Below are positions 34,668-44,373 of a DNA stretch of 64,000 nucleotides, one piece after another. The position numbers and the translations under genes are program-made. The notes under the pieces were generated by a model. That model was not told the origin of the DNA and ran no database searches. It saw only the letters and a list, made by a program, of their open reading frames with translations. The stretch is from Candidatus Omnitrophota bacterium (GTDB lineage Bacteria; Hinthialibacterota; Hinthialibacteria; Hinthialibacterales; JAKPRU01). The stretch lies in assembly GCA_029570205.1 (NCBI GenBank), contig JAKQSI010000034.1, forward strand, positions 1 to 64,000. The letters are read 5' to 3'. Position 1 is the stretch's first letter. Each line of letters opens with the position of its first letter.

Positions 34668-36560
34668 ATGTGCGGAATTGTGGGAATATGGAATACTGAC
34701 GGGTTTGTCGATGAGCGCGTCATCACGGAAATGTGCCGGGTGATTGCCCATCGCGGCCCCGATGATGAAGGACATTATCTGCAAGGCTCCTTTGGGATGG
34801 GGATGCGTCGGCTCAGCATTATCGACCTCTCCACCGGGAAGCAACCCATCACAAACGAGGATCGGAGTTGCTGGATCGTCTTCAACGGTGAGATCTACAA
34901 TTACCGGGAACTCCGCGAGGATCTCCTCAAAAATGGGCATCAATTCTCCACCAGGACCGATACGGAGACCATTCTTCACCTGTACGAAGAACTCGGCTCG
35001 TGCTGTGTGCAGGAATTGATCGGCATGTTTGCCTTTGCGATCTGGGATGAACGAAATCAACGTCTTTTCCTGGCCCGGGACCGCATGGGAATCAAGCCTC
35101 TCTATTATGCGCAGCAGGGAACCACATTCCTTTTCGCGTCGGAAATCAAATCCATCCTCGCGACAGGATTCATCCCCAAAGAGCTGAACCTGGAGGCGAT
35201 CTGGAATTACCTCACATTCCGGTATGTTCCCCAACCGGGTACAATCTGGAAGAACATCCGAAAACTCCCACCGGGACACACATTGACTCTCGAAACCGGA
35301 AGAACCGATCCTGTTCCGGATCGTTATTGGGAGATTCCTTACCCGGAGGAATCGATGCCGACCGATGAGGAAGACGATTACCGGGAGTTTTCGGAGTTAT
35401 TTCTGGATGCGGTCAAACGTCGGCTTATTGCGGATGTTCCGATAGGAATCCTCCTAAGCGGCGGCCTGGATTCAAGCACAGTAGCCTCGGCAGTGGCGGA
35501 AGTGCACAACACACCGCTGAGTACCTTCTCTGTCGCGCTCGCTGACAAGCATGCATTCAATGAATTACCCTACGCGCGGGAGATTGCCCGGCGATACAAG
35601 ACCGACCACCATGAGATTGAAATCACCCTGCAGGATTTCGTCGACTTCCTGCCGGAGTTTGCCTGGCACACCGATGAACCGCTGGCCGATCCGGCGTCGA
35701 TTCCCCTGTATTTCGTTTCGAAACTGGCGGCAAAGCATGTGAAAGTCGTTCTTTCGGGAGAAGGAGCGGATGAGATTTTCGCAGGATATACATTGGACCG
35801 TGCGGCCGCGTATTGGGATAAAATCCGGACGTTGCACCGGCTTCCGTCCTTGCTTCGAGATACGCTGCCGCGAGGATTATTTCGATTGCTGGGAAACACC
35901 CGTGCCGTCGAGCGAATCGACCGCCTGAATATCCCGCTTGTGCAGAGGAACGCGGTCTTCCGACCCTACATCACGGATTTTTTCACGACACAGGAAAAGT
36001 CGGTTCTCTGGCCCAACGCGCCGGAATATGCCGACTCTCGGGAGATCATTGCCGGGTATTACCGGACGGTCCGTGCGAAAGAGCCGCTGCACCAGGTTCT
36101 GTATGCCTACTGCCAGGATTGGCTTGTGGAGGATCTCCTGATGAAGGCGGACAAGATGACCATGGCGACTTCCATTGAGCTGCGGGTTCCGTTTCTGGAT
36201 CACCGCCTGGTGGCCTGGGCGGCGCAACGCCCGCCGGAACGAAAGATCAAACGGGATGCAACCGGCAAGTACATTACCAAGTATCTGCTTCGGCGGTTTG
36301 CGCACGACCGTCTCCCGGATTCCATTCTCACGCGCCCGAAAAAGGGATTCCCCGTTCCGCTGGATTTATGGATGCAAGACAAGTTTGGACAGTATGTGGA
36401 AGATGCGCTTCTTTCCAAAGATACTTTTATTGAAAGCCTGTTCCGAAAAGAAGCCATTCGGGAAGTGATTCAGACCGCCAGGAGCGGCGGGACCTCAACC
36501 GACGTGCAAAAAGCCTGGATACTATTTGTTCTCGAAATCTGGGCGAAAAGATGGCTGTGA
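34668..36560 (+). CDS. asnB: Asparagine synthase, glutamine-hydrolysing
   Basis: 630 residues. The N-terminal glutaminase begins MCGIVGIWN, with the catalytic Cys directly after Met, and includes HRGPDDEGHY and FNGEIYNYRELR. The synthetase domain has the ATP pyrophosphatase loop LLSGGLDSSTVAS, then SGEGADEIFAGY and KADKMTMATSIELRVPFLD. Such enzymes make asparagine, but family members beside glycosyltransferases often amidate sugars in surface polysaccharides. The next gene overlaps by 10 bases and is a glycosyltransferase, which favours that reading without proving it. Confidence 0.95.
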   Translation: MCGIVGIWNTDGFVDERVITEMCRVIAHRGPDDEGHYLQGSFGMGMRRLSIIDLSTGKQPITNEDRSCWIVFNGEIYNYRELREDLLKNGHQFSTRTDTETILHLYEELGSCCVQELIGMFAFAIWDERNQRLFLARDRMGIKPLYYAQQGTTFLFASEIKSILATGFIPKELNLEAIWNYLTFRYVPQPGTIWKNIRKLPPGHTLTLETGRTDPVPDRYWEIPYPEESMPTDEEDDYREFSELFLDAVKRRLIADVPIGILLSGGLDSSTVASAVAEVHNTPLSTFSVALADKHAFNELPYAREIARRYKTDHHEIEITLQDFVDFLPEFAWHTDEPLADPASIPLYFVSKLAAKHVKVVLSGEGADEIFAGYTLDRAAAYWDKIRTLHRLPSLLRDTLPRGLFRLLGNTRAVERIDRLNIPLVQRNAVFRPYITDFFTTQEKSVLWPNAPEYADSREIIAGYYRTVRAKEPLHQVLYAYCQDWLVEDLLMKADKMTMATSIELRVPFLDHRLVAWAAQRPPERKIKRDATGKYITKYLLRRFAHDRLPDSILTRPKKGFPVPLDLWMQDKFGQYVEDALLSKDTFIESLFRKEAIREVIQTARSGGTSTDVQKAWILFVLEIWAKRWL

Positions 36561-37807
36561 TGGAGAATCCTGTGCGCTCATTGCTGGCATTATCCTGCTA
36601 CTATCCCCCACTGCTCAGTCCCCAGTCCATCCAGGTTCAGCGCACCATCGCTAACTTGCCTGCAATAGGATGGAACGCAACGGTCCTCTGTGGGAAACCG
36701 GACACGCTCTGGGGCAAGCATGATCCGGAACTGGCTCAAATCTATCCTCCGATCCGTGAACGAATCGAGGTCAGCGCGGACCCGCTGCTCAAGAAATGGT
36801 ACGGTCGTCTGTTGCAGATATTTCCGTTTGCGGGCCGCGTGCCGGACCGCTATTTGCCGTGGTCAGTACGGACCGCAAGGGTTGCTCTAAGGAAACTCAA
36901 ACCGGGCGATTTCGGCGCCATTGCAACATTCGGGAATCCCATGTCGGTCCATCTTGCCGGGGTGATTCTCCGGCGTGCGTGGAAGAAACCATGGATTGCG
37001 CATTTCAGCGACCCCTGGGTGGATAATCCCTATTCCGAGCGGCATTTGTTCTCAGATGCCGTCCAGAGAAGGCTTGAAGCTCATGTGATCGGCCATGCGG
37101 ATGCCGTGGTGTTCACTTCGGAATACACTCGTGAACTGACCATGAGAAAATACCCGTCTTCATGGCAACAAAAATCGCAGGTCATTCCGCATTCTTTCGA
37201 CAGCGACCTCTATCCGCAGGTAAGATTGCGCAATGAAAGACTGCTGTTTCGTTCCATCGGGAACTTTTATGGACCGCGTAGGCCCAAGCCGTTGCTGGAG
37301 GCGCTTGTGCGTCTCCGGCAGACTCGCCCGGAAATCCTGAATAACTATTTTTTTGAATTTATCGGGAATTGTTCTGCGGATTCCGCCGAACTTGTCGAAA
37401 AATATGATCTCTCAACGGTTGTCGCATTTCGGGGATCGGTCGGATACCTGGAAAGCCTCGCGTTGATGAAAACGGCGGATGTTCTGTTGCTGATCGATGC
37501 CCCCATGGATGTGAATTTGTTTCTTCCCTCCAAGTTGATTGATTACCTGGGCAGCGGAAATACCATTCTCGGCATCACTCCGAAAGTCGGGGCATCCGCG
37601 GATGTGATCCGCTCCGTCGGCGGCGTGGTGGTTCCCCCGGAAGATATTGAAGGAATCACGGAGGCGGTTTTCTCCCTCCATTGGAAATGGCTTGCTGGGG
37701 AATTGCAGCAGAACCTGTACGATCCGAATGCGATCCGGCCATTTACTATCGCTGCAATCCTGGACCGGTGGAAAGATATCCTGGACCGGAACCGGATGCC
37801 CCTGTAA
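36551..37807 (+). CDS. Glycosyltransferase of the GT4/GT-B type
   Basis: 418 residues. The N-terminal Rossmann half includes LSCYYPPLLSPQSIQVQRTI, an opening typical of GT4 enzymes, and IAHFSDPWVDNPYSERHLF. A linker, ADAVVFTSEYTRELTMRKYP then IPHSFDSDLYP, leads to the donor-binding half with FRGSVGYLESLALMKTADVL and FLPSKLIDYLGSGNTILGI. The usual EGFG/E donor motif is replaced by PSKLIDYLGSG. An alternative start at 36560 would give stop-start overlap with asnB. Likely a surface glycan enzyme co-expressed with asnB. Confidence 0.85.
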   Translation: MAVMENPVRSLLALSCYYPPLLSPQSIQVQRTIANLPAIGWNATVLCGKPDTLWGKHDPELAQIYPPIRERIEVSADPLLKKWYGRLLQIFPFAGRVPDRYLPWSVRTARVALRKLKPGDFGAIATFGNPMSVHLAGVILRRAWKKPWIAHFSDPWVDNPYSERHLFSDAVQRRLEAHVIGHADAVVFTSEYTRELTMRKYPSSWQQKSQVIPHSFDSDLYPQVRLRNERLLFRSIGNFYGPRRPKPLLEALVRLRQTRPEILNNYFFEFIGNCSADSAELVEKYDLSTVVAFRGSVGYLESLALMKTADVLLLIDAPMDVNLFLPSKLIDYLGSGNTILGITPKVGASADVIRSVGGVVVPPEDIEGITEAVFSLHWKWLAGELQQNLYDPNAIRPFTIAAILDRWKDILDRNRMPL

Positions 37808-37880
37808 AAGCCCCTTTTCTATGCTAATTTTCTAAATACAAAGATACCTGATCATTCCGAAACGTACAGGAGAACAAAGC

Positions 37881-38861
37881 ATGAGTGACCGAAACGATCC
37901 CAACCGCCGAGATTTTATTCATACATCCTGCGCCTGCCTGGCGGGCGCAGGCTTGCTTGCCAAGTCGTCACTCGGATGGTCCGCCAATACGGAAAAGAAG
38001 CCTGTCATTGCCTGCCGAGATGCCAATCTTGGCGAGGTCAAAGCCGCAAGTCCCTGGGAGGCGATGAAAGCCATTGGTGTGGAGGGCGTGGAGGTATACG
38101 TGGATTTCGACCGGAGTTGTCCCGGAGTCTCGAAAGGCACAAAAAAATACTCCATCGGGTCGGCGGAAGGAATCGCCGACCTTCGGAACGATGTCACCGA
38201 ACAGGGTGTGCAGATTACCTCATTCTGTCTCGGTAATCATTTTGATGAACGCCCTGAAGAAGAGGTTGCCTTTGTGAGCGATGTTGTCCTTGCGGCCAAA
38301 CAGCTGAATGCGAAGGTTATTCGGATCGATGTGGTGCCACGGAGACTGAAAGATCGCGCCAATTTTCTTCGATTCTCGACCTCGATATGCAGACAACTGG
38401 TGGACCTCGTCAAGGGCACAGAGATCCGTTATGGAATCGAGAACCATGGCGATACGACGAACGATCCGGAGTTCCTGGACAAGCTGTTTGATGGAGTCGG
38501 CTCCGACGCACTGGGACTGACCCTGGATACGGGGAACTTCTACTGGTTCGGCCATCCCCTGGAGGATCTCTACAAGATCTATGAGAAATACGCGCCCCGC
38601 GTTTACCACACACATTGCAAGAGTATCAATTATCCCGACGACAAACAGAACATCCGCCGCGAGATCGGATGGGAGTATGGGAAGTACTGCTGCCCGATTT
38701 ATGAAGGGGATATTGATTTCAAGAAGGTGGTGGCGATTCTTCGAGCGGCGGGGTATTCAGGAGACTATTGCATTGAGAACGAATCGCTGGAACGTTTCCC
38801 GCAGGAAGAACGGGGCGCGATTTTGAAGAAGGAAGCGGAACTGCTCCGGAGCCTGGTTTGA
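37881..38861 (+). CDS. Tat-exported sugar phosphate isomerase/epimerase-like protein
   Basis: 326 residues with a twin-arginine signal (NRRDFIHTSCACLAGAGLLA), predicting export in folded, metal-loaded form. The mature part is an AP-endonuclease-2-type TIM barrel. Metal-binding positions are recognisable: Glu in YGIENHGDTTNDP, Asp in LTLDTGNFYW, His in YHTHCKSIN and Glu in YCIENESLE. Relatives isomerise or epimerise sugars. The following sugar-kinase gene starts 36 bases after the stop, so the two probably handle the same amino sugar or sugar acid. Confidence 0.85.
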   Translation: MSDRNDPNRRDFIHTSCACLAGAGLLAKSSLGWSANTEKKPVIACRDANLGEVKAASPWEAMKAIGVEGVEVYVDFDRSCPGVSKGTKKYSIGSAEGIADLRNDVTEQGVQITSFCLGNHFDERPEEEVAFVSDVVLAAKQLNAKVIRIDVVPRRLKDRANFLRFSTSICRQLVDLVKGTEIRYGIENHGDTTNDPEFLDKLFDGVGSDALGLTLDTGNFYWFGHPLEDLYKIYEKYAPRVYHTHCKSINYPDDKQNIRREIGWEYGKYCCPIYEGDIDFKKVVAILRAAGYSGDYCIENESLERFPQEERGAILKKEAELLRSLV

Positions 38862-38897
38862 AATCCGAAATCAGAGTTTTCATGGCGAGCCGCGACA

Positions 38898-39914
38898 ATG
38901 CAGGACCTCTCTTGCGTGATCGGGATTGACGGCGGAGCCACCCAGACCCGCGGTATTCTCGCCGACCTCGGGGGACACATCCTCGCCCGGTGGAAAGCGC
39001 CGGGTACCAATTACCACCACACCGGATTGCAGGAAACGGCCGATATTCTCCATCGCCTCTGTCAGGACTTGCTGAAACAGGCGGAACGGAAGCCGGAGTG
39101 TCTCCGATCTGTCTGTATGGGATTGGCAGGCGTGGGAAGATCGACCGACCGCCAACTTCTGCAGGGACAACTCTCCGCGCGATTTCCACAGGAAATCATA
39201 CTCTTGGACACGGACGCAAGCATTGCGCTTCATGGAGGCTGTCTGTTCGGGGAGGGAATCCTGGTTATCGCCGGAACCGGTTCGATTGTTTATGGGCAAC
39301 GAAAGGATGGATTAACCGCGCGAATGGGCGGATATGGCCCTCTTTTGAGCGATGACGGAAGCGGATATGCAATCGCCCGGGCCGGTTTGCGGGCGATCAT
39401 GCTCGCGAGAGACGGAATGGTTTCCCCCACGGCGATTCGTGACAAGATACTGGGAAGACTGGGTCTCCAAAGCGAAGATGAACTTGTTGAATGGGCTATG
39501 AACCCCCAGACGGATAAGGCAGAGATCGCCCGGCTGGCCTGTGGGGTATTCGAATCCTTTATCGAGGGTGATGAAACAGCCCAGCGAATCGTCCGCGATG
39601 CCGCCGGTATGGTCGGACAGGCCGTGCAGTGTGTTGCGGGCAAGCTGAATCTCGGCGAGATGTTCGTTGCAGTACTGACCGGCGGGGTGATGGAACACCA
39701 TGATGTGTATTTCGATCTTGTGAAAGGAGAAATACAGGTTCGGCTGCCGGGAGCGGAAGTGATTCATCCGATCCTGGAGCCGGTGAAAGGCGCCGTGCTG
39801 AAAGCGCTGGAATCCCTGGGTATCCCGACGGAGGAATCCCTGATCGCGAATCTGAAAGAATCCGAGATGTCCGGGGAATCAGGAACCAATATCACCGAGG
39901 CGGAGTGGGCCTGA
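38898..39914 (+). CDS. BadF/NagK-type sugar kinase, likely N-acetylglucosamine kinase
   Basis: 338 residues of the BadF/BadG/BcrA ATPase group. The phosphate loop is IGIDGGATQTRGILADLGG, the catalytic region LLDTDASIALHGGCLFGEG, and the adenosine loop VIAGTGSIVYGQRKDG then GGYGPLLSDDGSGYAIARAG. The GGYGPxLxDxGSG motif is typical of N-acetylglucosamine kinase-like members. It follows the exported isomerase. The sugar substrate is inferred from the family only. Confidence 0.85.
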   Translation: MQDLSCVIGIDGGATQTRGILADLGGHILARWKAPGTNYHHTGLQETADILHRLCQDLLKQAERKPECLRSVCMGLAGVGRSTDRQLLQGQLSARFPQEIILLDTDASIALHGGCLFGEGILVIAGTGSIVYGQRKDGLTARMGGYGPLLSDDGSGYAIARAGLRAIMLARDGMVSPTAIRDKILGRLGLQSEDELVEWAMNPQTDKAEIARLACGVFESFIEGDETAQRIVRDAAGMVGQAVQCVAGKLNLGEMFVAVLTGGVMEHHDVYFDLVKGEIQVRLPGAEVIHPILEPVKGAVLKALESLGIPTEESLIANLKESEMSGESGTNITEAEWA

Positions 39915-40039
39915 TCGGTCTGATGAATTCAACTCCCATCTAACCTCCCCCGATCTTCGGAGGAGGGAAATCCAGAGGCTTTTGAGACAGGCTCAGGAGC
40001 CTTGCCCCCCTGCCCGATGACATTGAGTTCGGAACCGAT

Positions 40040-41050
40040 TCAGCCGGTACGTTGATCGATCCGGAAACTGCTTTTCCGCACAGTCTGGTCTTTCGAGATA
40101 CTCTTTGCGTACTCTTTCATCTCGGCGGACAGTTCGGAGATTTTCAGGAAGTTATCCAGTCTGCGGTATTGATTGGTAACCACACCGATCGAGATGGTCA
40201 TTATGGGGAACTGCACAGGCTGGTGTTGACGGCTCTGGGCTTCAATGTATCCCTTAGCCATGTCCTCTTCATCGTATTGGAATGGGATCAGCGTATCAAA
40301 GGAATTCGTAATATATGTGCAGATCGGATCTGCGCAATGATAATCGACAACAAGGATGAAATCGTCTCCCCCGATGTGACCGACAAAATCTCCCTTCCGC
40401 CCATACATCACAACGCTCTCGTTGAGAATCGTTGCGGTAATTCGAATGATATTGTCGCCCCGAGCGTACCCATACTTATCGTTAAACGCCTTGAAATTAT
40501 CGAGGTCCGCATAACAAACAGCAAGAGGCAAGCCGGCATCCACACGGCGCATGATCTGTTCCTCAATATAGATACTGCCGGGAAGACCGGTAAGTGGGTT
40601 TGAAATCTGAAGACGGGTATTCCTTCGCAGCGCGGTCTCCACCCTCGCAACCAGGATTTCGGGAGCGAACGGTTTGTTGAGGTAATCTTCCGCCCCTGCC
40701 TCCAGGGCTTTGATTTCCCCCTCCAGACTTTTCCGGCCGATAATAATCGTGATCGGCATGGTAAAGGTCATGGGGTTTTCTTTGAGCGCCTCGGTGATAC
40801 GCAGAGCGCGCTCCCCCAAACTGTCCATGTCGAGAATCAGGATATTGGGAACGCTTCGGAGAATATGTTCCTGCAAGCCTTTCTGGGCCGGTTGGACGTC
40901 GATGACATATCCCGCACGGGCCAGGTAATTTAAATACTCTTGATTCTCATCGGATATCCCTGCCACCAAAAGCGTTCTTGGTTCGCAAATCCGGCGGTTA
41001 TCAACCCCGAGAGGTTTTCGTAAATCAAGTGGCACAACCTGACTCGCCAT
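40040..41050 (-). CDS. Receiver-GGDEF diguanylate cyclase
   Basis: 336 residues. The receiver domain (about 25-140) keeps the Asp in LILDMDSLGE and the Lys in DYLNKPF, though the switch Thr position is Gly (IIIGRKS). The GGDEF domain (about 155-330) begins NPLTGLPGSIYIEEQI and contains YADLDNFKAFNDKYGY and the active loop HIGGDDF. The fourth motif residue is Asp instead of Glu. RKGD lies exactly five residues before GGDDF, matching the product-inhibition I-site RxxD. It likely makes cyclic di-GMP in response to phosphorylation; activity with Asp is plausible but not certain. No cognate kinase is close. Confidence 0.88.
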   Translation of the reverse strand: MASQVVPLDLRKPLGVDNRRICEPRTLLVAGISDENQEYLNYLARAGYVIDVQPAQKGLQEHILRSVPNILILDMDSLGERALRITEALKENPMTFTMPITIIIGRKSLEGEIKALEAGAEDYLNKPFAPEILVARVETALRRNTRLQISNPLTGLPGSIYIEEQIMRRVDAGLPLAVCYADLDNFKAFNDKYGYARGDNIIRITATILNESVVMYGRKGDFVGHIGGDDFILVVDYHCADPICTYITNSFDTLIPFQYDEEDMAKGYIEAQSRQHQPVQFPIMTISIGVVTNQYRRLDNFLKISELSAEMKEYAKSISKDQTVRKSSFRIDQRTG

Positions 41051-41231
41051 AATGACTCATCGCCATCCATAGAGACCCAAAAAGTCAAGACCACGAAATT
41101 CCACTCAAGACTTTACGGATACAGACTACACCAGTGAATTGATAAAACCACAGTGTATCACGCGATCATTGGAAACGCAATAAAACTTTACCCGAAAAAA
41201 TGCGATCCTGATGGGCCTCCCCGTCGAGGAA

Positions 41232-41993
41232 TCAGGCAAAAAGGTCCAGGCGGGTCCCGGAAGACGGGATGGACCCCTGTCCGCTACCATACAATGCGCC
41301 AAGGAGATTGGCCGCCGTCCCGAGATTTCCCGAAACGGCATTTCCGGTGATCTGCTGCGCCCTTTCGAGGTTTTTTTGAAGCCGGTCCAGCTCGACCTTC
41401 CGCTTTTCGCGATCAATCCTCTCTTCTTTTCGCTCCAGTTCGTTGACTTTTCTTTTGGCGGCGAGCGTCTCTGTCAAATCGCCTTCGCTCATGGCCTGCT
41501 CGAGCTGCCGTTCCGTTCGCTCTTTTTTGTTCTCCACCCGGTCTTGCTGAATATCGAGAGTCCGTTTATCCCGTTCAATATCCTGAGTATTCGGGCCTTG
41601 TGCCGTGGCACGCATCTTGTCCTGCGGAGAGGTTTCTTCGGCTTTCTCTGTGTTCCTTTCCGGAGCGACGCGATTGTCTCGATCCTGTTCCCGTTCCGCC
41701 TCAATAATCGGATTCGCAGGTCGATCCCGGCTGACCACGGTTGTCAACCCGGCGTTATAGACAGGATACCCGTTGCGGTTGCCCTGAGTGAAAGTCCGAT
41801 GGGAATACAGAACGTCCTCGCCGCGCAGAAGGGCTCGGGTTCGCAGGCGCGTTTCATTCCGTTGCTCCTGGGCAGTGACCAGAAAGGCGGTTTGCCTGGG
41901 GGTAGCCGTAACATCCACCGCCGGTTCACCGGGGTCCGGTGTGAACCGAATAGTCGGCGGCGGAGAATAGGATGCGGAAATCGGATCGACCAT
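41232..41993 (-). CDS. Coiled-coil protein of unknown function
   Basis: 253 residues, no signal peptide. The N-terminal part is Pro/Thr-rich (YSPPPTIRFTPDPGEPAVD). Residues about 100-215 are strongly charged and predicted as a long coiled coil (RTLDIQQDRVENKKERTER, AAKRKVNELERKEERIDREK). The C-terminus is Gly/Ala/Ser-rich. Similar small proteins elsewhere are uncharacterised. ATG 41993 is set by a GAGGAG element upstream. Confidence 0.6.
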   Translation of the reverse strand: MVDPISASYSPPPTIRFTPDPGEPAVDVTATPRQTAFLVTAQEQRNETRLRTRALLRGEDVLYSHRTFTQGNRNGYPVYNAGLTTVVSRDRPANPIIEAEREQDRDNRVAPERNTEKAEETSPQDKMRATAQGPNTQDIERDKRTLDIQQDRVENKKERTERQLEQAMSEGDLTETLAAKRKVNELERKEERIDREKRKVELDRLQKNLERAQQITGNAVSGNLGTAANLLGALYGSGQGSIPSSGTRLDLFA

Positions 41994-42056
41994 AACCGTG
42001 TGAGTCTCCTCAAACAGAGCTCTACAGTGCAAGTATATCTCACAAATCATGCAAAA

Positions 42057-42794
42057 TCAATCGGTTGTCGATTCCGATTCAGGAGAATCGAATTGCCCGA
42101 GGATATTCTCCCATCCTGTCGCGTCCATGGAGAACAAACTTAGATTCAACTCCTGCGCGAGAGTTTCGGCAAAAGGATGACAGAATTGGTCGGCGCTGGG
42201 GCTGTGTCCGATTTCTCGACGGATCGAGGTGACAATCATATCGGGCATTCCACACGGAATCAGGTATGAAAACGCATCCAGATCGGGATCGAGATTGACC
42301 GATAGGCCGTGCATGGTTCGACCGCGACGCAGACGTATTCCGATGGAAGCAATTTTCCGATTCTCAATCCACGCTCCGGGATGCCCGGGAACCGTCGTGC
42401 CCGAAAGCCCCCATAATTCCAAAACACGGAGGATTGTCGTCTCCAGGACATCGACATATCGACGGGGTGAACAAGAAAGACTTCGGAGTCCGATCAACGG
42501 ATAGGCGACAAATTGCCCGGGACCATGATAAGTCGCTTTTCCGCCGCGTTTCACATAAACGATCGGGATATTTTTCCCCCGCAGTTCGGTTTCATCTGTT
42601 CGCAGATCACCGGAGCCGCCGGATGTCCCGATGGTGATCACCGGCGGATGCTGCAAAGTCAAGAGCATATCGGGACACCTGTTCTGTTCCTGTATCCCGC
42701 ATATTTGTTCCTGAACTTGAAGTGCCTTCTCGTACGGAACAAGGCCAAGATGAACATGAAAAAGACAGCCGTGATTCACTGCATGGATCTCCAT
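42057..42794 (-). CDS. lipB: Octanoyl-(acyl carrier protein):protein octanoyltransferase
   Basis: 245 residues. LipB moves octanoate from acyl carrier protein to lipoyl domains. The signature RGGKATYHGPGQFVAYPLI is intact. KIASIGIRLRRGRTMHGLSV carries the catalytic Lys region, and IPCGMPDMIVTSI the nucleophile Cys. Length is slightly above the family norm because of a short C-terminal tail. LipA is not in the window. It is followed after 63 bases by the coiled-coil gene. Confidence 0.95.
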   Translation of the reverse strand: MEIHAVNHGCLFHVHLGLVPYEKALQVQEQICGIQEQNRCPDMLLTLQHPPVITIGTSGGSGDLRTDETELRGKNIPIVYVKRGGKATYHGPGQFVAYPLIGLRSLSCSPRRYVDVLETTILRVLELWGLSGTTVPGHPGAWIENRKIASIGIRLRRGRTMHGLSVNLDPDLDAFSYLIPCGMPDMIVTSIRREIGHSPSADQFCHPFAETLAQELNLSLFSMDATGWENILGQFDSPESESTTD

Positions 42795-43013
42795 GTTTTA
42801 TAGTAGCATGGATTGTGGATTGCGGATTGAAGAAGGGACAGGTAAAGGATGAGTCCGGTGAATTCTATCTTCCCCGCGTCTTCAGTGGTCTTTTTGGGGA
42901 ATCGTGCGTGGAAACGTGAGAGATGAAACAGATTCTCCAATGCGACTTGAACTTTATGCAGGCGATGTTCCATGTAGAATCTCAATCATCATGAGAAGAC
43001 ACGAGAGGCCATT

Positions 43014-43889
43014 GTGAACGCAGACGATCAACAACCCCCTACTCCCGATAATCCCTTTGGTGCGGAGGATTCCGGCACACCCGGCAATTCCGATCAGCCG
43101 ATGCACCCTGCGAGTGACGGACAGCAGGAAAGCAAATCGACAGGCTTGGATTCGCAGACTTTCCAATGGGGAAATGAAGGCAAATCCCGAATGTGGAAAT
43201 CGGATGGAACAATCGGAGGCGGGGAGGAATATTACACACCGGCCTGGGAACGTCGGTCCGAGATCGGCTTTTCCGGCGCGCTATTCAAGACCATCGGAGA
43301 GGTTCTTTTCAATCCTGCTGAGGCATTTCGCTCGGTGCCGGTGCGGGGAGATATCGGCGGGCCGTTGCTGTTTGCGGTCCTGCTGGGCACAGTGGGGACA
43401 GTGTTCCAGGCATTCTATCAGGTTGTGTGGATCGGCCTCAGCCTGACAGAGGATTTTGGCGTCTCGGATGTGGGCACGAGAGTCACGGCAACTATTGTGA
43501 TGTTGGTACTGTCGCCGGTGATGGTAGCCATCGGAACTTTTCTCTTTGCCGCCATTCTTCACGTTTTCCTGTTCTTGTTGGTGGGCGCGAATCGGCCGTT
43601 CGAGGCTTCATTCAAAGTGATCGCTTATGTCGGTGGCGCTACCGCCATTTTCGATCTTATTCCCGTATGTGGCTTCCTGTTCATTCTGGTTTGGGGCACG
43701 GTTTGCACGATCATCGGGGCAAAGCAGGCGCACAAGACAGATACGTGGCGAGCGGTTCTGGCGGTGCTTCTTCCAATGTTGTTCTGCTGTTGTTGCCTGG
43801 CTGCGCTTGCGGCTATGGCCGCTTCCGTGGGGATTCTCGGAGCGGAGATGGCGTCACAGGCCAATCTCTTTGAAGGGCTTTTGAGGTAG
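43014..43889 (+). CDS. YIP1-family membrane protein
   Basis: 291 residues. A disordered, Pro/Gln/Asp-rich cytoplasmic N-terminus of about 85 residues precedes the Yip1-type membrane domain. That domain starts IGEVLFNPAEAFRSVPVRGD and has about five helices (LLFAVLLGTVGTVFQAFYQV, VTATIVMLVLSPVMVAIGTF, LLPMLFCCCCLAALAAMAAS). The family role in bacteria is unknown. The start is GTG. It is followed after 20 bases by a DUF2752 gene; such pairings are common in membrane-protein operons. Confidence 0.8.
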   Translation: MNADDQQPPTPDNPFGAEDSGTPGNSDQPMHPASDGQQESKSTGLDSQTFQWGNEGKSRMWKSDGTIGGGEEYYTPAWERRSEIGFSGALFKTIGEVLFNPAEAFRSVPVRGDIGGPLLFAVLLGTVGTVFQAFYQVVWIGLSLTEDFGVSDVGTRVTATIVMLVLSPVMVAIGTFLFAAILHVFLFLLVGANRPFEASFKVIAYVGGATAIFDLIPVCGFLFILVWGTVCTIIGAKQAHKTDTWRAVLAVLLPMLFCCCCLAALAAMAASVGILGAEMASQANLFEGLLR

Positions 43890-43909
43890 AATGATCGGGA
43901 GGAAGCAGA

Positions 43910-44326
43910 GTGATCCTGTCTATCCGGCGTTTGGGAAAGCAGGAAGTCGATCACGAGATGATCTGGGGGGCCGTGATTCTTTTTGTTTTTGCAGCGGCAC
44001 GCTGGTTTCCATTTCAGACAATTCACCCGCCTTCGTGTCCGTGGAAGATGCTCACCGGATATCCATGTTGCACATGTGGAATGACCCGAAGCCTGCTGGC
44101 TTTTGCGCAAGGTAACCCGGTAACGGCCCTGCTGTGGAATCCATTGATCGGAATGCTCGCGATAGCCGCGTCGATCTATTTTCTTTATGCGCTTGTTGTG
44201 TTGAGCCTGCGTTTGCCCCGCGTCCGCATTTCCCTGACCGGAATCCGGGAACGAAATGGAATCCGTCTCCTCATCCTTTTTGCGATTGTCGGGAATTGGA
44301 TGTACCTGATTATACAGGGACGGTAA
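43910..44326 (+). CDS. DUF2752 membrane protein
   Basis: 138 residues with three predicted membrane helices. The family hallmark CPWKMLTGYPCCTCGMTRSL is clear, corresponding to CPxxxxTGxxCPxCGxTRA, with one Pro replaced by Cys. A GTG start follows GGGAGGAAG. The function of the family is unknown; the paired Cys suggest metal or redox use. Confidence 0.85.
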   Translation: MILSIRRLGKQEVDHEMIWGAVILFVFAAARWFPFQTIHPPSCPWKMLTGYPCCTCGMTRSLLAFAQGNPVTALLWNPLIGMLAIAASIYFLYALVVLSLRLPRVRISLTGIRERNGIRLLILFAIVGNWMYLIIQGR

Positions 44327-44340
44327 TCCGTCCTGCATAT

Positions 44341-44373
44341 CCCGCCGGGGGGCCTTTTTCCGGCAGGTTTATT
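44341..44373 (+). terminator. Probable terminator between convergent genes
   Basis: CCCGCCGG (44341-44348) pairs with CCGGCAGG (44360-44367), with one mismatch, and is followed by TTTATT on the plus strand. A second small hairpin GGACGG-TAAT-CCGTCC overlaps the DUF2752 stop. Confidence 0.45.
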
